A stretch of DNA of 64,000 nucleotides from Bedellia somnulentella (Eukaryota > Arthropoda > Insecta > Lepidoptera > Bedelliidae), in NCBI GenBank assembly GCA_963576735.1, contig OY755191.1:10569608-10633607 (forward strand). Direction: 5' to 3'. Position 1 is the first letter of the stretch. The number at the start of each line of letters is the position of its first letter. Positions 21,404 to 33,520 of this stretch are shown here, one piece after another. The translations under genes were made by a program, and so were the position numbers. Under the pieces are notes generated by a model. It saw only the letters and a list, made by a program, of their open reading frames with translations, was not told where the DNA came from and ran no database searches.

Positions 21404-22147
21404 AACGTAAAAAAAAGCATTATAAATAACTAGAATTGACCACTCTTCTATTATTCGTACTGAGAGTAATTAGTACAATAACCATCTACTTTTCATACCT
21501 ATGAGTGATTTTCAACGCTTCTTACATTGCATTCTTCTGATTTTCAAGACATTTTTCATAAGAAACATGTCGCCTGCCTTCGCAAATTAATTTAACTCTA
21601 AAAATTCTCAAGTCTCAAAGTTTTGGAAACTTTTCCGATGCAAAAACTTTGGACAAAGCCTTTCCTTTGTGTCTCCAAACATTACTTTATACAAAAATAT
21701 GTGACCCAAAAATTTATAGACCCCGCACAATATTCGCCTCAAAGTTCTGAAAAATAAAGTCTATTATTATTCAAACTTGCCGTCGGACATAAAAGGATAA
21801 TATTATGCTTTAACCCAAAAACTTTTGGTATTTTCAACTTTAGTGCCAACGTTTTAAAGTTTACTTTTGTTAACGTTTATTCAGATTTTCTGCGGCACAT
21901 GTTCCGTACTTCGGGCTATCGTAAAATGTTTTTATTATTCAATAATATAGATAAATAAGTTTCATTATTTTACGTCTGGTTTGTGCCACACACGTGAATA
22001 CCGGTGTTATTGTCAATATCTGATAAGAAGAACATGGGACATTCAGTTGCCCTTAAACAAACTTCCTCCAGTGAGGTCGTTGGGTACTATTAATGGCAAA
22101 TTATTAAATTGATAAAGGGATAGACAGAGCATCGAAATAAGAAATAC

Positions 22148-22217
22148 CTTGGCCACTTTTAAAAGATGTGCGTACCCCACGGGGAAATGGGATGGTGCTA
22201 TTCTAAGCCGACACTAA
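22148..22217 (-). mobile_element. Family A, short composite fragment
   Basis: CTTGGCCACTTTTAAAAG fused to GTGCGTACCCCACGGGGAAA and TGCTATTCTAAGCCGACACT; the middle is deleted. Confidence 0.5.
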
Positions 22218-22931
22218 CAAATCAATTGAAAATCACTTGCTCGAGAATAGAAATCAAATGCAATTTAATAGTGTACACTAAAAAAGTTCATTGAGGTGAT
22301 TTTGGTGCCAAGCTAATGAGTTTATTAACTATTATGGATACTACAAAAAACACAGAGTTTAAAATATTAATAAAGCAATAACTATGCTTAAATTTATGAT
22401 TACTCGTATATAACTCTTGAAAATAGTCATGCATTAACACCTAATTTAAAAATCTTTAAAACAACCAAATTCAAAACAGACAAATGGTGACCATTAAGCA
22501 GAAACGCAACCAAAAAGTTTCAAATAAGTAACAAAACAATTCAGTTACAGCGCATTTCAAATTAAGAAGTGCGTCGGCGCAGACATTGAGTAATTAACGC
22601 ACGCGTCGGTCGTGTCGACTCATTACCGTTTTGAGCTTTAAAGCTCTTAGTACACCGCGCACGTTTTCAAGAAATGCTCACGGGTTTCTTGTTAATGGAG
22701 GGGGGAGTGGTTAACACTTATGAATTTAAATGCTAAGATATCCCAGCTTGGTAAGAATATAGAAAGCAGGATAAATTTGTGTCAGAAAATAATAATTGGT
22801 CAAACGCAAGGTTGGCTGGAGCCACTCGGCGGAGACAAACATTTACAAGTTGGTGCATAGGCCAATCTCGATTCAAAGTTTATTAATAATGAGTTACATA
22901 AGAAATATACCCCCGATACCTACATTAATAC

Positions 22932-23213
22932 GATAATATACATACATACATACATACATATACTCACGGCTATAAATCCCTCTAAAAGGGGTAGCCAGAG
23001 CTGAGGAATTAGAAATTCCTCAGCCACTTTTGGAAGTTGAGTGGGGAAAAGATGGTAAAATAAAGGTTGTTGGTGATGGGTCTCCAACCGCATCCCCCAA
23101 AAATCCCTTAAAAGCCCCAATACCGTTAGTCGCCTCTTACGTACACCCACCGGAAGAAATGGGGTAGTGCTATTCTAAGCCGACACTACACAGCAGCTAA
23201 TATAGATAATATA
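22932..23213 (-). mobile_element. Family A copy, consensus-like
   Basis: Element 22941-23194 with a long (CATA)n tail and complete CGACACTACACAGC head. GATAATATAC at 22932-22941 and 23205-23214 is the likely target duplication, with 10 extra bases at the 5' junction. Confidence 0.8.
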
Positions 23214-23723
23214 CTATCAATGTAAATTTTAGTGATTACGATTATTATTTTATATACATGATATTTGATCATTTAAAAATGCCAATTCCCTTAGTCACCT
23301 CGTACGGAAAGCATGTTAATAAATAGGCCAGTGCTATTCTATACCAAAATAAAATAGCTTTTAAATTAAATCAATTAAAAAAAATAATTATACGATATTT
23401 TGTACAGTCAAAAAACCGCATAACGTTTTAAAAATCTACGCGTGTCTGTTCTGAGTGAGTCAACCTTAATAATCTCAATCCTGACACAAAAGCACATGAC
23501 AAGTGTGAAAATTATGACAAATGGAAACCTTAACATTAGAACATGTGATGAGTTTAGTAAACTATTTTAATGGTAAATTTTGAATCTCAATGTAAGATAC
23601 TATTCTCAACTTAATGGGTGGCCCGATTAAAAGTAAGACACAATAAATATCATATTTCGAATATGGAATAACATTTTTAGAAAGAAAATTTCACGTCATA
23701 GTGACTTTCTCAGCAGTAATTAC

Positions 23724-23806
23724 TGGTGTTATCTTTATACGAGTAATATGATATCGTGTTCTATTTATGTTTACTATGCCTATCGCCCGATACACATACA
23801 CACAAA
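23724..23806 (+). mobile_element. Fragment of the 20.9 kb repeat
   Basis: CTGGTGTTATCTTTATACGA to CGATACACATACAC, nearly identical to 21056-21140. Confidence 0.5.
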
Positions 23807-24384
23807 AATATTTTTTTTCTGAATCATTAAAGAAACTAAAAATATCTCTTAAAAGTATACAGATTTTTTATTTCCAGTTAACCCTTTTCTTTTCTCTAAA
23901 GATTATAGCCCCAACATATTAAAATACTTATTGAATAACATAATATTACAGAAACATGCAGCGATTAGTAAATTAAGTAATTTAGAAGCCTCAACGGTGA
24001 TAAAAAATGCGTGGTTATATTGAATTGTTGAGGTTCTTCGAAGTCACGTACGAGATACTCGAAAAGGCTGTATTGCGTGCGAACATCACCTCCACAGCCT
24101 TAATGACAGTGTATTACAAAAACACGCTATCTTTAAAAAAACAAAATCATGTAGTTTGTTACTTATAACACGCGTAATCCATTTCACAGACTTAAAAAAG
24201 AGAGGTTATAATAATTATAATATTAATAAAATTACGAATATTCTTAGAATTTTATTCAAAGTCGTATTCCACTACTACTACTCGTAGGGATATCGAGAAA
24301 ATATAAAACCAATTTCTTTTTCCGCTAATTATTAAATGGATGGGAAGATATGCTTTTGTTAATTTAATTTTTTACGCTTACTTG

Positions 24385-24491
24385 ACTATATTTTCCCCAC
24401 TCAAGTTCATAACGTTGCTGAGGATTATCTAATTCAGAAGCTTCGGCTGCCCCTCTTTGGGATTCTGAGTCGTGATTATATGTATGTATGT
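24385..24491 (+). mobile_element. Family A 3' fragment
   Basis: TTTTCCCCACTCAAGTTCAT, GAGGATTATCTAATTCAGAA and a GTATGTATG tail; diverged. Confidence 0.55.
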
Positions 24492-24860
24492 GGGTAACCA
24501 GAAATTCTAACCAACCTACAAAACCTAGATAAGCAAGTTCTTACTATGGAAAGCTATCTACATGACTCTTAGAAAACAGTGATATAAATATATTAAACAT
24601 TAAGCAAAACCGGCTTTTTTAGTCCACTCCTTCGCAAAACGAGGTCGTGATGGCATGAGCAGTTGTAAAAACACGGAATGACATAGAATCGCATACACCA
24701 ACGCAAACCAGTAACTAATCTCGGTACATTAGCATCGGTATTTCGCATACATTAACGCGCGCGCACTAACTGTTATGTTAACCCCTCGTATCCACCACGC
24801 AATGTATATGTCGCGTCGATTGACATATGTAGATTATGGAGATGGTACAGAATTGTCTTA

Positions 24861-24935
24861 TACATACATGCATTTACGAACGGCTATAAATCGCAAAAAG
24901 GGGTAGCCAGAGTTTCAGTATTAGAATTTTTTTGG
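24861..24935 (-). mobile_element. Family A 3' fragment
   Basis: CATACATGCATTTACGAACG to GGGGTAGCCAGAGTTTCAGT; truncated. Confidence 0.5.
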
Positions 24936-25086
24936 CCGGAAGTTTAGATTCAATGACTGATGTGATTACAAGATTGTAGTTATTTTGGTTACCAACGCTA
25001 GCAACTCCTTTGCAACCTTACTGCTTCCCTATTCTACTTAATTTATTCAGCAATATTGACCTAGGAGTTGTTAGTTAGGTTGACAT

Positions 25087-25152
25087 CCGTTGTCTAGTGG
25101 TTTCGAAGTTAACTTCTAGACCTGAGAATCGCGGGTTCGATCACCGCTGAAG
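25087..25152 (+). other. tRNA-like sequence (pseudogene or SINE head)
   Basis: TTGTCTAGTGGTTTCGAAG looks like a D-arm/A-box region and CGCGGGTTCGATCACCGC like a T-arm/B box. The acceptor stem does not pair and CGATCACC departs from the B-box consensus. It lies 190 bp downstream of the alternative first exon's donor. Not a functional tRNA gene. Confidence 0.4.
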
Positions 25153-25342
25153 GCCATCAATTGTTAGGTATTTTATATTATTAAAATGACATTGTAGAGT
25201 TAGAATCCTATATCAGAATGGTTTTTTATATCTTTTATTGGGGCTAACTTAATCAGTGTGCTATGTCCCTGTTTATTTTAATTTATATTAATTCATAAAA
25301 CCCTGCGTGCGTAAATTTAAGTGTGCAGCCTCCTCAACTTAC

Positions 25343-25477
25343 CCTCTCTTCTTCCTCCAATGCCGTTATAAGCTCATAATACAGCATCTCCGCCTCAGCG
25401 GATATCTGCAGTTTTTCCACATCCCCACTTTTATAGGAGAACTCACTCGACAGTTCCGTTTGTAAATGCATCTTCAT
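25343..25477 (-). CDS. Dys: Alternative first coding exon of a short dystrophin isoform
   Basis: Exactly 45 codons from an ATG at 25477 to AGG|GTAAGT at 25343. It starts MKMHLQTELSSEFSYKSGDV and ends with an acidic run (LEEEER). A TAA stop lies in frame two codons upstream of the ATG, and no pyrimidine tract or AG acceptor precedes it, so it cannot be an internal exon read from upstream. It ends in phase 0, which is what the exon at 5653 needs, giving EEER|RIRTF. The predicted protein would begin in the last spectrin repeat and keep the WW, EF-hand and later domains. The 45 residues resemble no domain I know; they look helical and acidic. A known parallel is the internal-promoter short dystrophins of flies and vertebrates. 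The joining is inferred; no transcript evidence is available here. Confidence 0.78.
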
Positions 25478-25600
25478 ATTTTACACTATCTTTGGGTTAC
25501 ACTTTACACTACACAACGACTTTGTTATAAACACTTTATACAACTAACGAGATTCCTCGAATACAATAGACATCGTGAGATACGAATAAACAATCGAATG
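25478..25600 (-). promoter_or_regulatory. Putative internal Dys promoter and 5' UTR
   Basis: Lies directly upstream of the alternative first exon. On the minus strand a TATAAAG motif sits at 25534-25540, 57 bp before the ATG. That would place a start site near 25505-25510 and leave a short leader of about 30 nt. The ATG context has A at -3. Farther upstream the DNA is AT-rich with several TTCGAA/ATTCGA-type motifs. The promoter call is inference from position and motif only. Confidence 0.45.
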
Positions 25601-26025
25601 AGTTCGATTAACATATAAACATTCGAATTCATAAGTCTTCGGTTTGTTCACACTTGTTCGAATTTCACTTATTTATGGAACACTTTTTAGCATGTATATT
25701 ATGATGATTATTAATGGTTTCTTGAACATGTTATGATCATTAAAGGAGTACTAGCACTGATTTCATTATGTTTTCATTATAAACTGGTGATTTCATAATA
25801 TTGCATGTGTCAATTGTTTATCTTTGGTAGGTACTGTTATATTGAGGAATAAGTGATGACAATTTTATTGTTACAAAATGCAAAAAAACTGCTCGATTTT
25901 CAAGGTATACGTTGGTTGCTATTTTTGATCTATTTTTTAAAAGTTTCTAGGTTGTAAGTAAAAAAAAAAATTTTGTAAGGTATTAACAAAATTGTAACTT
26001 TCTAAGATATTATTTTTGCAAATAT

Positions 26026-26321
26026 TGTTAAAGAATTAATAAAAATAAAAAATTTGCCGTGTAGTGTCGGCTTAGAATAGCACTACCCCGTTTCTACCGA
26101 TGGGTGTACGTAAGAGGCGACTAACGGTATTGGGGCTTTAAAGGGATTTTTGGGCGATGCGGCTGGAGACCCATCACCAACAACCTTTACTTTACCATCC
26201 TTTCCCCACTCAATTTTCCAAATGTGGCTGAGGAATTTCTAATTCCTTAGCTCTGGCTACCCCTTCTAGGGATTTATAGCCGTGAGTATATGTATGTATG
26301 TATGTATGTATGTTAAAGAAT
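26026..26321 (+). mobile_element. Family A copy with TSD and 5' filler
   Basis: Element GCCGTGTAG at 26056 through a long TATG tail to 26310. TGTTAAAGAAT at 26026-26036 and 26311-26321 is the 11-bp target duplication. Nineteen A/T-rich extra bases precede the usual head. Confidence 0.82.
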
Positions 26322-26799
26322 ACACTTTATTTAGATAAAATAAAATACTCCTAAATGACATATAGACCGTGTGATGCCGGAATAGTTTGCTAATTATAAA
26401 TAAAGGCAAATATTACAGCCACATCCTTACTCAGTGCATGACTGAGTTGAAATAATAACTTCTAATTTAATATGAGCTGTCAGACGGGCTACTTGCGCAG
26501 GCGTCAGTATTCCAATAAAAAGAAAAAAACAGCTCTGTGACATGGCTCCTGTGACTCATGTAAGAATTTTAACAACTTTGTGATATATACAGGAATAGTT
26601 GTACTAAGTGAGTACATGTGCTAACTTCCGAAAAGGCGGTAGGTAATTTAAATAAAGTTTGATTATCGAAGCAAATATATTTTTACATATTACTTAAATA
26701 ATTATATTTTGTTTTCTTTTGTTATACACAAGGCAAGTATAATAAACTGAATAGGAGGAGCTATGGACTCAGAACAAGACAATATGTAAAAAAAAGGGA

Positions 26800-26870
26800 A
26801 ATGAGATGGTGTAATATAAGATCGTGACTATTTGGGTTATTGATATTATAAGTCCACACTGCACAGCTAA
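26800..26870 (-). mobile_element. Family A 5' fragment, degraded
   Basis: GGGAAATGAGATGGTGTAAT ... CCACACTGCACAGC only. Confidence 0.35.
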
Positions 26871-27317
26871 TAGCAATACTTCAGAATTATACAGTCATAT
26901 CCTATCTTAAACCGATTTATCAATGCAAATATGAGAAATTGAAAAAAGACAATTTTTGGACTAAGAACAAAATTCTGCCCAAAGATTTCCCAAACTTAAC
27001 TATAATACTCCACGCCTGCTTTCAACCTTCATTTTCCGTCACTTACGTACCTTCCAAAATCCGTATCGCAATTAGTACGTTTACTTATTCCCACATTCCA
27101 CATACGCTAGTAGAAGTACGAAGGAATGCAAATTTCAGTTGTTTTGTCAACCCGCGAATGGCGCGCTATATCGGGAATTCCGTGTTCCAAAACAAAATAG
27201 ACGCGATCGAGGATCAGAGCTGTGACGGGTTAACGACTTGTTTTGTACGTGCGACGGACCGCGCCCGAAATAGTCATTAAGAATACTTGCCAGTGTTGCA
27301 AATATTTGCTGTATCAC

Positions 27318-27590
27318 CTTATACATACGTATACTCACGCCATTACTTCGAGGTGGGGTAGGCAGACGCTACTGATCGCCGCTTTGTACAATCCTGGGCA
27401 AACTTCTCTAGCTTCGTTTATATCCATCAATGTTTTCATACATGATTCTTTATTCTTTATACTTCGGACGTTGTGCGTCCTCCGTGGTTTTCCTCTACTC
27501 ACATTACCTTCCGCATTGGCTGTATAAATCTTTTTTACCAATTTACAATCATCCATTCGCTCTATGTGCCCAAACCATCTTAAGATTCCG
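27318..27590 (-). mobile_element. Family L tail
   Basis: Reverse orientation: ACATACGTATACTCACGCCA tail, GGGGTAGGCAGACGC, then a 73-codon open stretch with KKIYTANAEGNVSRGKPRRT and MDINEAREVC, the same C-terminal retroelement segment as at 17886 but with a deletion and frame changes. Confidence 0.65.
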
Positions 27591-27929
27591 TATTATATGT
27601 TCACTAGTAACAACATTAATAATTCAGACATACATTTGATGCGATACGTGATAGGATAATAATTCATCAAAAGATTACACTAAAATTGTTACAGCGAAAC
27701 CAATAAAGGGGCACATTTTATTAATAATTTTTAAGGATACCTAATATGTCAACGACAAAAAGTTTTCTAAGTAATTTTGCTCATATGCTACTATACTCAA
27801 AACACTATACCATTACAAGAGTAAGGACAGGGTTTCGCTAGAATAGCTTAGAATCATAACAAAGGTCATAGGTATGGTCACTTCTTTTATTATACCAAAA
27901 ACTACCTTTTTGTAATAAAATTATTCTTT

Positions 27930-28080
27930 GCCTCTTTCGAAAGTTTAGTGAGGAAAAGGATGGTTAATGATGGGTCAACAACCACATCGCCCATCATTTA
28001 AATACCCCATTAATCTTAACCTCCTCATAGGGCACAAACAGAAAGAAATAATGGGTTAATGCTATTCTAAGTCACAGCTA
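27930..28080 (-). mobile_element. Family A, old copy
   Basis: GAAAGTTTAGTGAGGAAAAG, GATGGGTCAACAACCACATC, GTTAATGCTATTCTAAGTC; the tail is absent. Confidence 0.5.
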
Positions 28081-28773
28081 TTTGGCATAGGCTGGTAGTA
28101 AATTGTTAAGGCTTTGAATTTTCTTCACTATTCATAGGAAATCCGAAACTAAATCTACCTATCCTTAAACGGATCTAAAACACACACAGGAAAAACTTAG
28201 AAAAAGTGAAATTTATTGTAGCACTTCCTTATGTTGTCGTTCCGAATAAAGATGTCGGTTCGTTGATTTGCATGCAGGTGTTGGCAGCACTGACAGTCTT
28301 TACTGCCAGCGCGGGAAAATTTATTAGATTTCACTACAATGCATTTCTGAAAACATTTAATGGTAAATCTTTGCGGATGGCTTTATTGCTTTTCTATGTA
28401 TCGATGGTTTACATACTTTTTAGTGTCGGCTTATACTAAGACTATCTCTTGTCTTGCGATGGCAAAAAAAGAAAACAAAATAAATCTTTAAAAATATCTG
28501 CGCTTAAATAAGAGTCAAACGCTGACTTCACTAGTAGCTTTTTTATCCGATTTTCTAACTTTCATAGAAAGGTTCGTCCGCTTTTTAATTCATCAAATAT
28601 ATTGTCGAAAATCAATTCAATAATAGTGTATTTGAGTGTTCAAAACTAAATAAACTTACAAATATCTGAAAAAATGCAAGATAATTGGTGAAAACTTTTA
28701 ATTGGCATCGATGCTATGTACTGTTACTTATATCGTTATTATTTAGCTGTAAGTTTTCCAAATAAATAAATAA

Positions 28774-29046
28774 ATAATCCCATTCGCTGTGTAGTGTCGG
28801 CTTAGAATAGCCCTACCCCATTTCTTCCGGTGGGTGTACGTAAGAGGCGACTAACGGTATTGGGGCTTTTAAGGGATTTTTGGGCGATGCGGTTGGAGAC
28901 CCATCACCAACAACCTTTATTTCACCATCTTTTCCCCACGCAACTTCCAAAGGTGGCTGAGGAATGTCTCATTCCCTAGCTCTGGCTACCCCTTCAAGGG
29001 ATTTATAGCCGTGAGTATATGTTTGTATATATGTATAATCCCATTC
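28774..29046 (+). mobile_element. Family A copy with 12-bp target duplication
   Basis: GCTGTGTAGTGTCGG at 28786 to the tail at about 29034. ATAATCCCATTC flanks both sides (28774-28785 and 29035-29046) with no filler at the 5' end, so this copy fixes the true 5' terminus as GCTGTGTAG. Confidence 0.85.
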
Positions 29047-29309
29047 AAATCTAAACACATATCAAACTAACGTACCTACTATATTTTCGTAACGCACTTC
29101 ATTTACGTGACGTTAACCCGTTGCGGCTATTGTGAAGCGAGCGGAAGCTATACGTGACCAACTTGGATGACTCAATGTATGATCCAATACATCGATACAC
29201 ATTGTATGTGTGTGACTTATGTTGCAATTCATATTCTATTCGTAGCGAAGTGACATTTATAGACTAGTTATTTTTAAGGGTTTTAGTAGAAGTTATAATT
29301 AGTTAATTA

Positions 29310-29557
29310 GTGTATTACCGGTTTAGAATGTCACTCCACTTTCTACCTACAGGTGTAGTCAGAGGCGACTATGGGTATGGGGCTTTTTTGAGTGGCTATT
29401 GGGCGATGTGGTTGGAGATCCATCACCAACGATACTTTATTTTTACCATCATGTTCAGTATCAACTTCCAAATGTGACTGAGGAGTTTTTAGGTCTAAAG
29501 CTCTGGCTACCCCTTTTTGGGATTTATGTTCGTGAGGATATGTATGTGTGTATGTTA
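29310..29557 (+). mobile_element. Family A, diverged copy
   Basis: GTGTATTACCGGTTTAGAAT head, GTAGTCAGAGGCGACTATGG, tail TCGTGAGGATATGTATGTG. Confidence 0.65.
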
Positions 29558-29711
29558 AAATGATCATCATCGCGGGCATCAAATGTCAACTGTTGGATGA
29601 AATTGTTTGAATTTGAAATTACGCAGAATGTTGAAATAATCATGCAAGTGCAAGTCATTGAGAATTTGTTTGTTTATTTTATTTTGAAATTTTTTATGAG
29701 GGCCTTTTTAA

Positions 29712-29836
29712 GTGGGGAACCGTTAAGTGGGGAAAAGATGGTGATGGGTCTCAAACCGCATCACCCAAAAGTCGCCTCTTTCGTAAACATACGGGAAGAA
29801 ACGGGGTAGTGCTATTCTAAACCGACAATAAACAGG
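29712..29836 (-). mobile_element. Family A, internally deleted
   Basis: GTGGGGAAAAGATGGTGATG joins directly to GTCTCAAACCGCATCACCC; the 3' tail is missing. Confidence 0.55.
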
Positions 29837-30999
29837 TAATAATATAGTTAATATTTTATCATAAATTGGTCTTTCAGTCCTCCCTCTCTAGACGTACGTA
29901 TGTATGGATTCACGTTGCGTTCGTGCTTCTTTCAAGATGGTGATCGAGGTAGATTTTTAGGTCTAAATTTACGGGAACTAGCCATAAATTAATAAGCGTA
30001 AAAACGGAATCATTTTTTGAAGATTATTTTTTACTTGTTACTATTGTTGTTTATAATTTTTATAACGTAGTATTGGTAAACTTAACAACAGAAAAGTTTT
30101 ATTTACACTTTAAAATAGAGCGAATAGCAATAACACGTGGCCACTCGCAACATATTAAGTGTCTATCACTCTTCCAAAGTCCCGTACATGTGAGATTTAA
30201 TTGAAAACTAAATTAATCCAACTGTATCAATGATAATCTCGCCACACGTGTTCCCGTTGAACAGAACTGACACACATAAGTCACTCATGTTTACTATCTT
30301 ATTTACTTGCCAGCATGCTGATTTGGTTTAAAGGAAATTGATTATTTTTGAGCAGACAGCAAAATTAAATGGTATAAAACAACTTCATCTAACGGATAAA
30401 AACATATTTTTCATTATTCTGATATTTCAAGAAAAAATAATACAGGCGTAATCCAAGTGTCAAAATGTATGTGTTAACTTAACAATGTGACCTAAGTGGT
30501 TGGGTAACAGTGTTGACTTTTATAGTTTTAAGTTACAATATTTAAGTTTTTTAATATCGGATCGTTTTAAGGATGATTTGAAATGATAAGTACTAATTCT
30601 CCTTAAATTAAATAATTCATTGAACTTATTTAAAACTGATAATAGCGAAATTTTTCGACAAATAAAACTAGTCTTTTGAGTGTATCTATTCATCTCTCAA
30701 AATCTCATTTCAATAACCCTTGCATGTTACTTTTTGTAATGCTGTTTATAAGATAATCGCGTCAAATTTCATTTCACTTTAAGAACGATACGCTGTCGTG
30801 AGAAAATGACACAATGACCGGAAACAACATATTCTAAGGCTTCCATAATTTGATTAGGGGACTCAGAAAATATATTTGCCGGATATTAAATGATATAAAC
30901 AATTGATTAACGCCTGTAAACCAATCGGTTTTATAGATGTGATTGCAAATATATAGATCAACAAAACATATTATCGAAATATATTTGAAATTATATTTC

Positions 31000-31178
31000 A
31001 TGATTGGTGATGCGACTGAAACCCCATCAACAAAATTAGCTTTAGCTGTGTCGAAAACATTTTTCTTTCCTCTATTTACTCTTTATTTATTAGTAATTTT
31101 CCCAACACGAGGTTTTCAAAGATTTAAATTAGCTTTGGCTACCCATTTTGGAATTTATAGCCGTGAGTATAGGTAAGT
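31000..31178 (+). mobile_element. Family A copy with foreign insert
   Basis: TGATTGGTGATGCGACTGAA start and GGCTACCCATTTTGGAATTT, GCCGTGAGTATAGG end. The middle carries TTTATTAGTAA...ACGAGGTTTTC...AAGATTTAAATT, which recurs near 57375. Confidence 0.5.
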
Positions 31179-31974
31179 AGATGTTTCTAATTCACCAATT
31201 TGATAAACATTAAACACAGAGTTTAACTAAAGCATGTTTTGATAAAGCAACATATGGCCATCATGTGTTGTTATTATTCGCTGATTAGTATGATTATGTT
31301 TCAATTTGTATTCGGAGCTGCTTAGCAAAGGATTAATTAGCTGAAATGTATAAAGAATTCATATTTTAGTGTTTTTATTTTTGGATATGAAATAAGTAAT
31401 TTGCTATTCATTTCTAGTTATTTTGTTATAATTGCAAATGTAAGGGATGAGTTTATTAACAGAATGTAAATAAAAAATCCGAATTCAAGAGCAAGAAATT
31501 ATTTCAATACTTTTGATCAACAAAATTTACTAGTGCGTGTGTGTCTCAAAAGATATAACAAATCTGTAAAATCAACACTCAAGGTCAAAATTCGAGCAAG
31601 CTAAGCTAAACTTTTGTCTAGGCCTAGGACCTTGAGCTTCATCTAAAAATAGATTTATGCCTGGAAATGACATCATTTAGGATCTAAGTAAATGAAAAAA
31701 GGGTTTGTTTAGCTGTCTCTATGACTTGGGAGCACCAAGTTGGTACCATTAAGTAATTCTTGTCAATTGCCATCTAATCGGTCTTAATTCCATTCCAGAC
31801 CTAAGTTTTAATAATTGCGATGAAAGTATACATCCACAAACGTATTTGCTCAAATCTATATGAGACAGTGAAAAAACATTAAAGGTTGCGATACTACTTA
31901 AATTGCCCAGAGTAATTGATATCAAAGCTAAATAATTTATTGTTAATTATTATGAATATAGGTGTATCACTAGT

Positions 31975-32130
31975 GTGGAGATTTCTGCCTCCCACAAGGT
32001 AGACCAATGACTTGGTGAAGATCGCGGAAAGCTGATGGATGAAGGATAGCGCAGGACCGGTCATGTGAGAATCTTTGGAAGCGGCCTATGCTTATTTGTA
32101 TTGTCTATTGGCAGATGATGACGCTGACGA
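31975..32130 (+). mobile_element. Degraded LINE 3' end
   Basis: CCTCCCACAAGGTAGACCAA ... TGGATGAAGGATAGCGCAGG ... GAAGCGGCCTATGC reads with stops as P-TR-TNDL-KIA---WMKDSA ... ESLEAAYA, the pattern of a non-LTR ORF C-terminus. It ends in a GATGA-type repeat. Different family from L. Confidence 0.5.
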
Positions 32131-32526
32131 TGTTTCTAACAAAATTAATTCGAATAGCACTATCTCATTTCTAGCAGTTGGTTAGCAATAGTCACCTTGC
32201 GCATTAGGTAATTGCTGAACATCAATAAGAAAATAAAGACGTATTCTTTTAATGCGATTTTATATTATAAAGAACATTAACCAGGGTTTGAAGAGTAGAT
32301 TAGAGATCAGACCGTAATAGATTTATCCAAGCAATCCTAATAATAAACTTACAATTTCAGTTAAATAAAAATATCTATATTTTTTTGAATATTTTAGTTA
32401 AATTAAAAGCTCGTCTGATTTCTTATTAATAATCTTAAAATAAAATTTCAGGAATATCTTATAATTAGTGATTAAACAAAAGCAATATTCATGAGTTGGA
32501 TTTTGTCACTCAGTGTTTATCAACAA

Positions 32527-33520
32527 CTAGCTGACCCGACAGACTTCGTCCTGTCAAAAAGATTTTTATTGCGGCAGTTTTTGTGCCTACGTATTTTAAA
32601 AAAATCTCCTGAACAGAACCGTCACCCTGGTGATAGGGCTTTGTGAATAAAAAATAATTAAATAAAACATATATAAGGATTTAAAAGTAAGTAATCGCTT
32701 TATTGTTAATGATGTGTGAATCATAATTATTATTATTATCATTGTAGTGCTTTGTGGTATACGATGTTTGATTACCTGGCGCATAGATAAACAAATCTGA
32801 TGGTTTTTCAACACGGCAACAGGCAACATACATGGGTTTTCTAGATTAATACCACAAACACTCAATTATTGCCCCTGGGACTTGTTTATAGTCATAGCAA
32901 AAGCAAGCCGCACTGGAAACTGTAGTCGTTTAAACTCAAATGGCACATCAGTCGGAATCATTGGGATGCGCGGTATGAGAACATCTTCTCCTTTATATTA
33001 TCCTTTGAGTATAGTTGCTTCTATCACATTGTTTATTTATTTTGAAATTTAATTCATTTACATCTATGTTTTTTGCAGCCAGTATAGCTCGTTCGCTCAA
33101 CCAATAATGGTTTCTGTAATTTTGGGAAACATTTGGAAACACCTTCTGAATAAGTTAATCTTTTGATCGAGTTAACTGAGAAAAACTTTGAGGAAAGTTA
33201 ATGCAGCCAGTCGACATGTCTATAGGAAATTTGCCATTACCAATGTCAATGAGTTGTTTAAAGAATATGTTTCCAGATTGGTCATTTTGCAACTCGACAC
33301 GCCTATTCTTGCTTAAATGAAGTACGTTGACATGTTTCCACAAATTGAAGGACTTTAGACATGCAATGAGTTCATCAGCTGGCGTTGATCGTGGAATCAC
33401 TGGCAATGTTTGACGAAAATCTCCTGCTGATAAAATCATTGCGCCACCAAATTGGTTATTATTGCTCCGTAGATCTTTAAAGGTTCTGTCTACATTGTTT
33501 AGACAACAGTGAGTGCTTGT
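32527..33520 (-). mobile_element. 5'-truncated Helitron with intact-looking 3' end
   Basis: On the minus strand it ends with a hairpin (GACAGGACGAAGTCTGTC) then GGGTCAGCTAG followed by T: the Helitron 3' layout of hairpin, short spacer and CTAG. The upstream 800 bp code for a broken Helitron helicase. No Rep/HUH part or TC 5' end is seen. Confidence 0.75.
32735..33520 (-). pseudogene. Helitron PIF1-like helicase, C-terminal remnant
   Basis: Longest open piece is 33155-33439, with LSAGDFRQTLPVIPRSTPAD (helicase motif III region, GDFRQ) and NRRVELQNDQSGNIFF. Upstream in the same frame is NNVDRTFKDLRSNNNQFGGA. After a frame change near 33155 comes VFPNVSQNYRNHYWLSERAI and AAKNIDVNELNFK. A deletion follows, then [40 protein letters not shown] with a stop, and YVACCRVEKPSDLFIYAPGN. 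Order and motifs match rolling-circle transposon helicases. The Walker A part is absent. Dead copy. Confidence 0.8.

Larger units (their letters stand above)
5790..25342 (-). other. Dys intron, downstream part of the giant intron
   Basis: Spliced in both long and short isoforms as inferred. Individually listed repeats occupy much of it; stretches such as 6913-7780, 9535-10640, 10910-13345, 15220-17760 and 21410-22140 show nothing I can name apart from short IR or TE-like pieces. No other exon with conserved coding was seen. Confidence 0.65.

Noticed and set aside
26939..27280. 113-codon plus-strand frame
   Set aside because: No motif; it ends in ordinary intron just before an L tail and lacks any coding signature.
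28206..28439. 77-codon open frame with hydrophobic stretches, possibly a small membrane protein
   Set aside because: No recognisable family, no supporting promoter or splice context, and composition like the surrounding intron. Chance frames of this length are expected over 64 kb.
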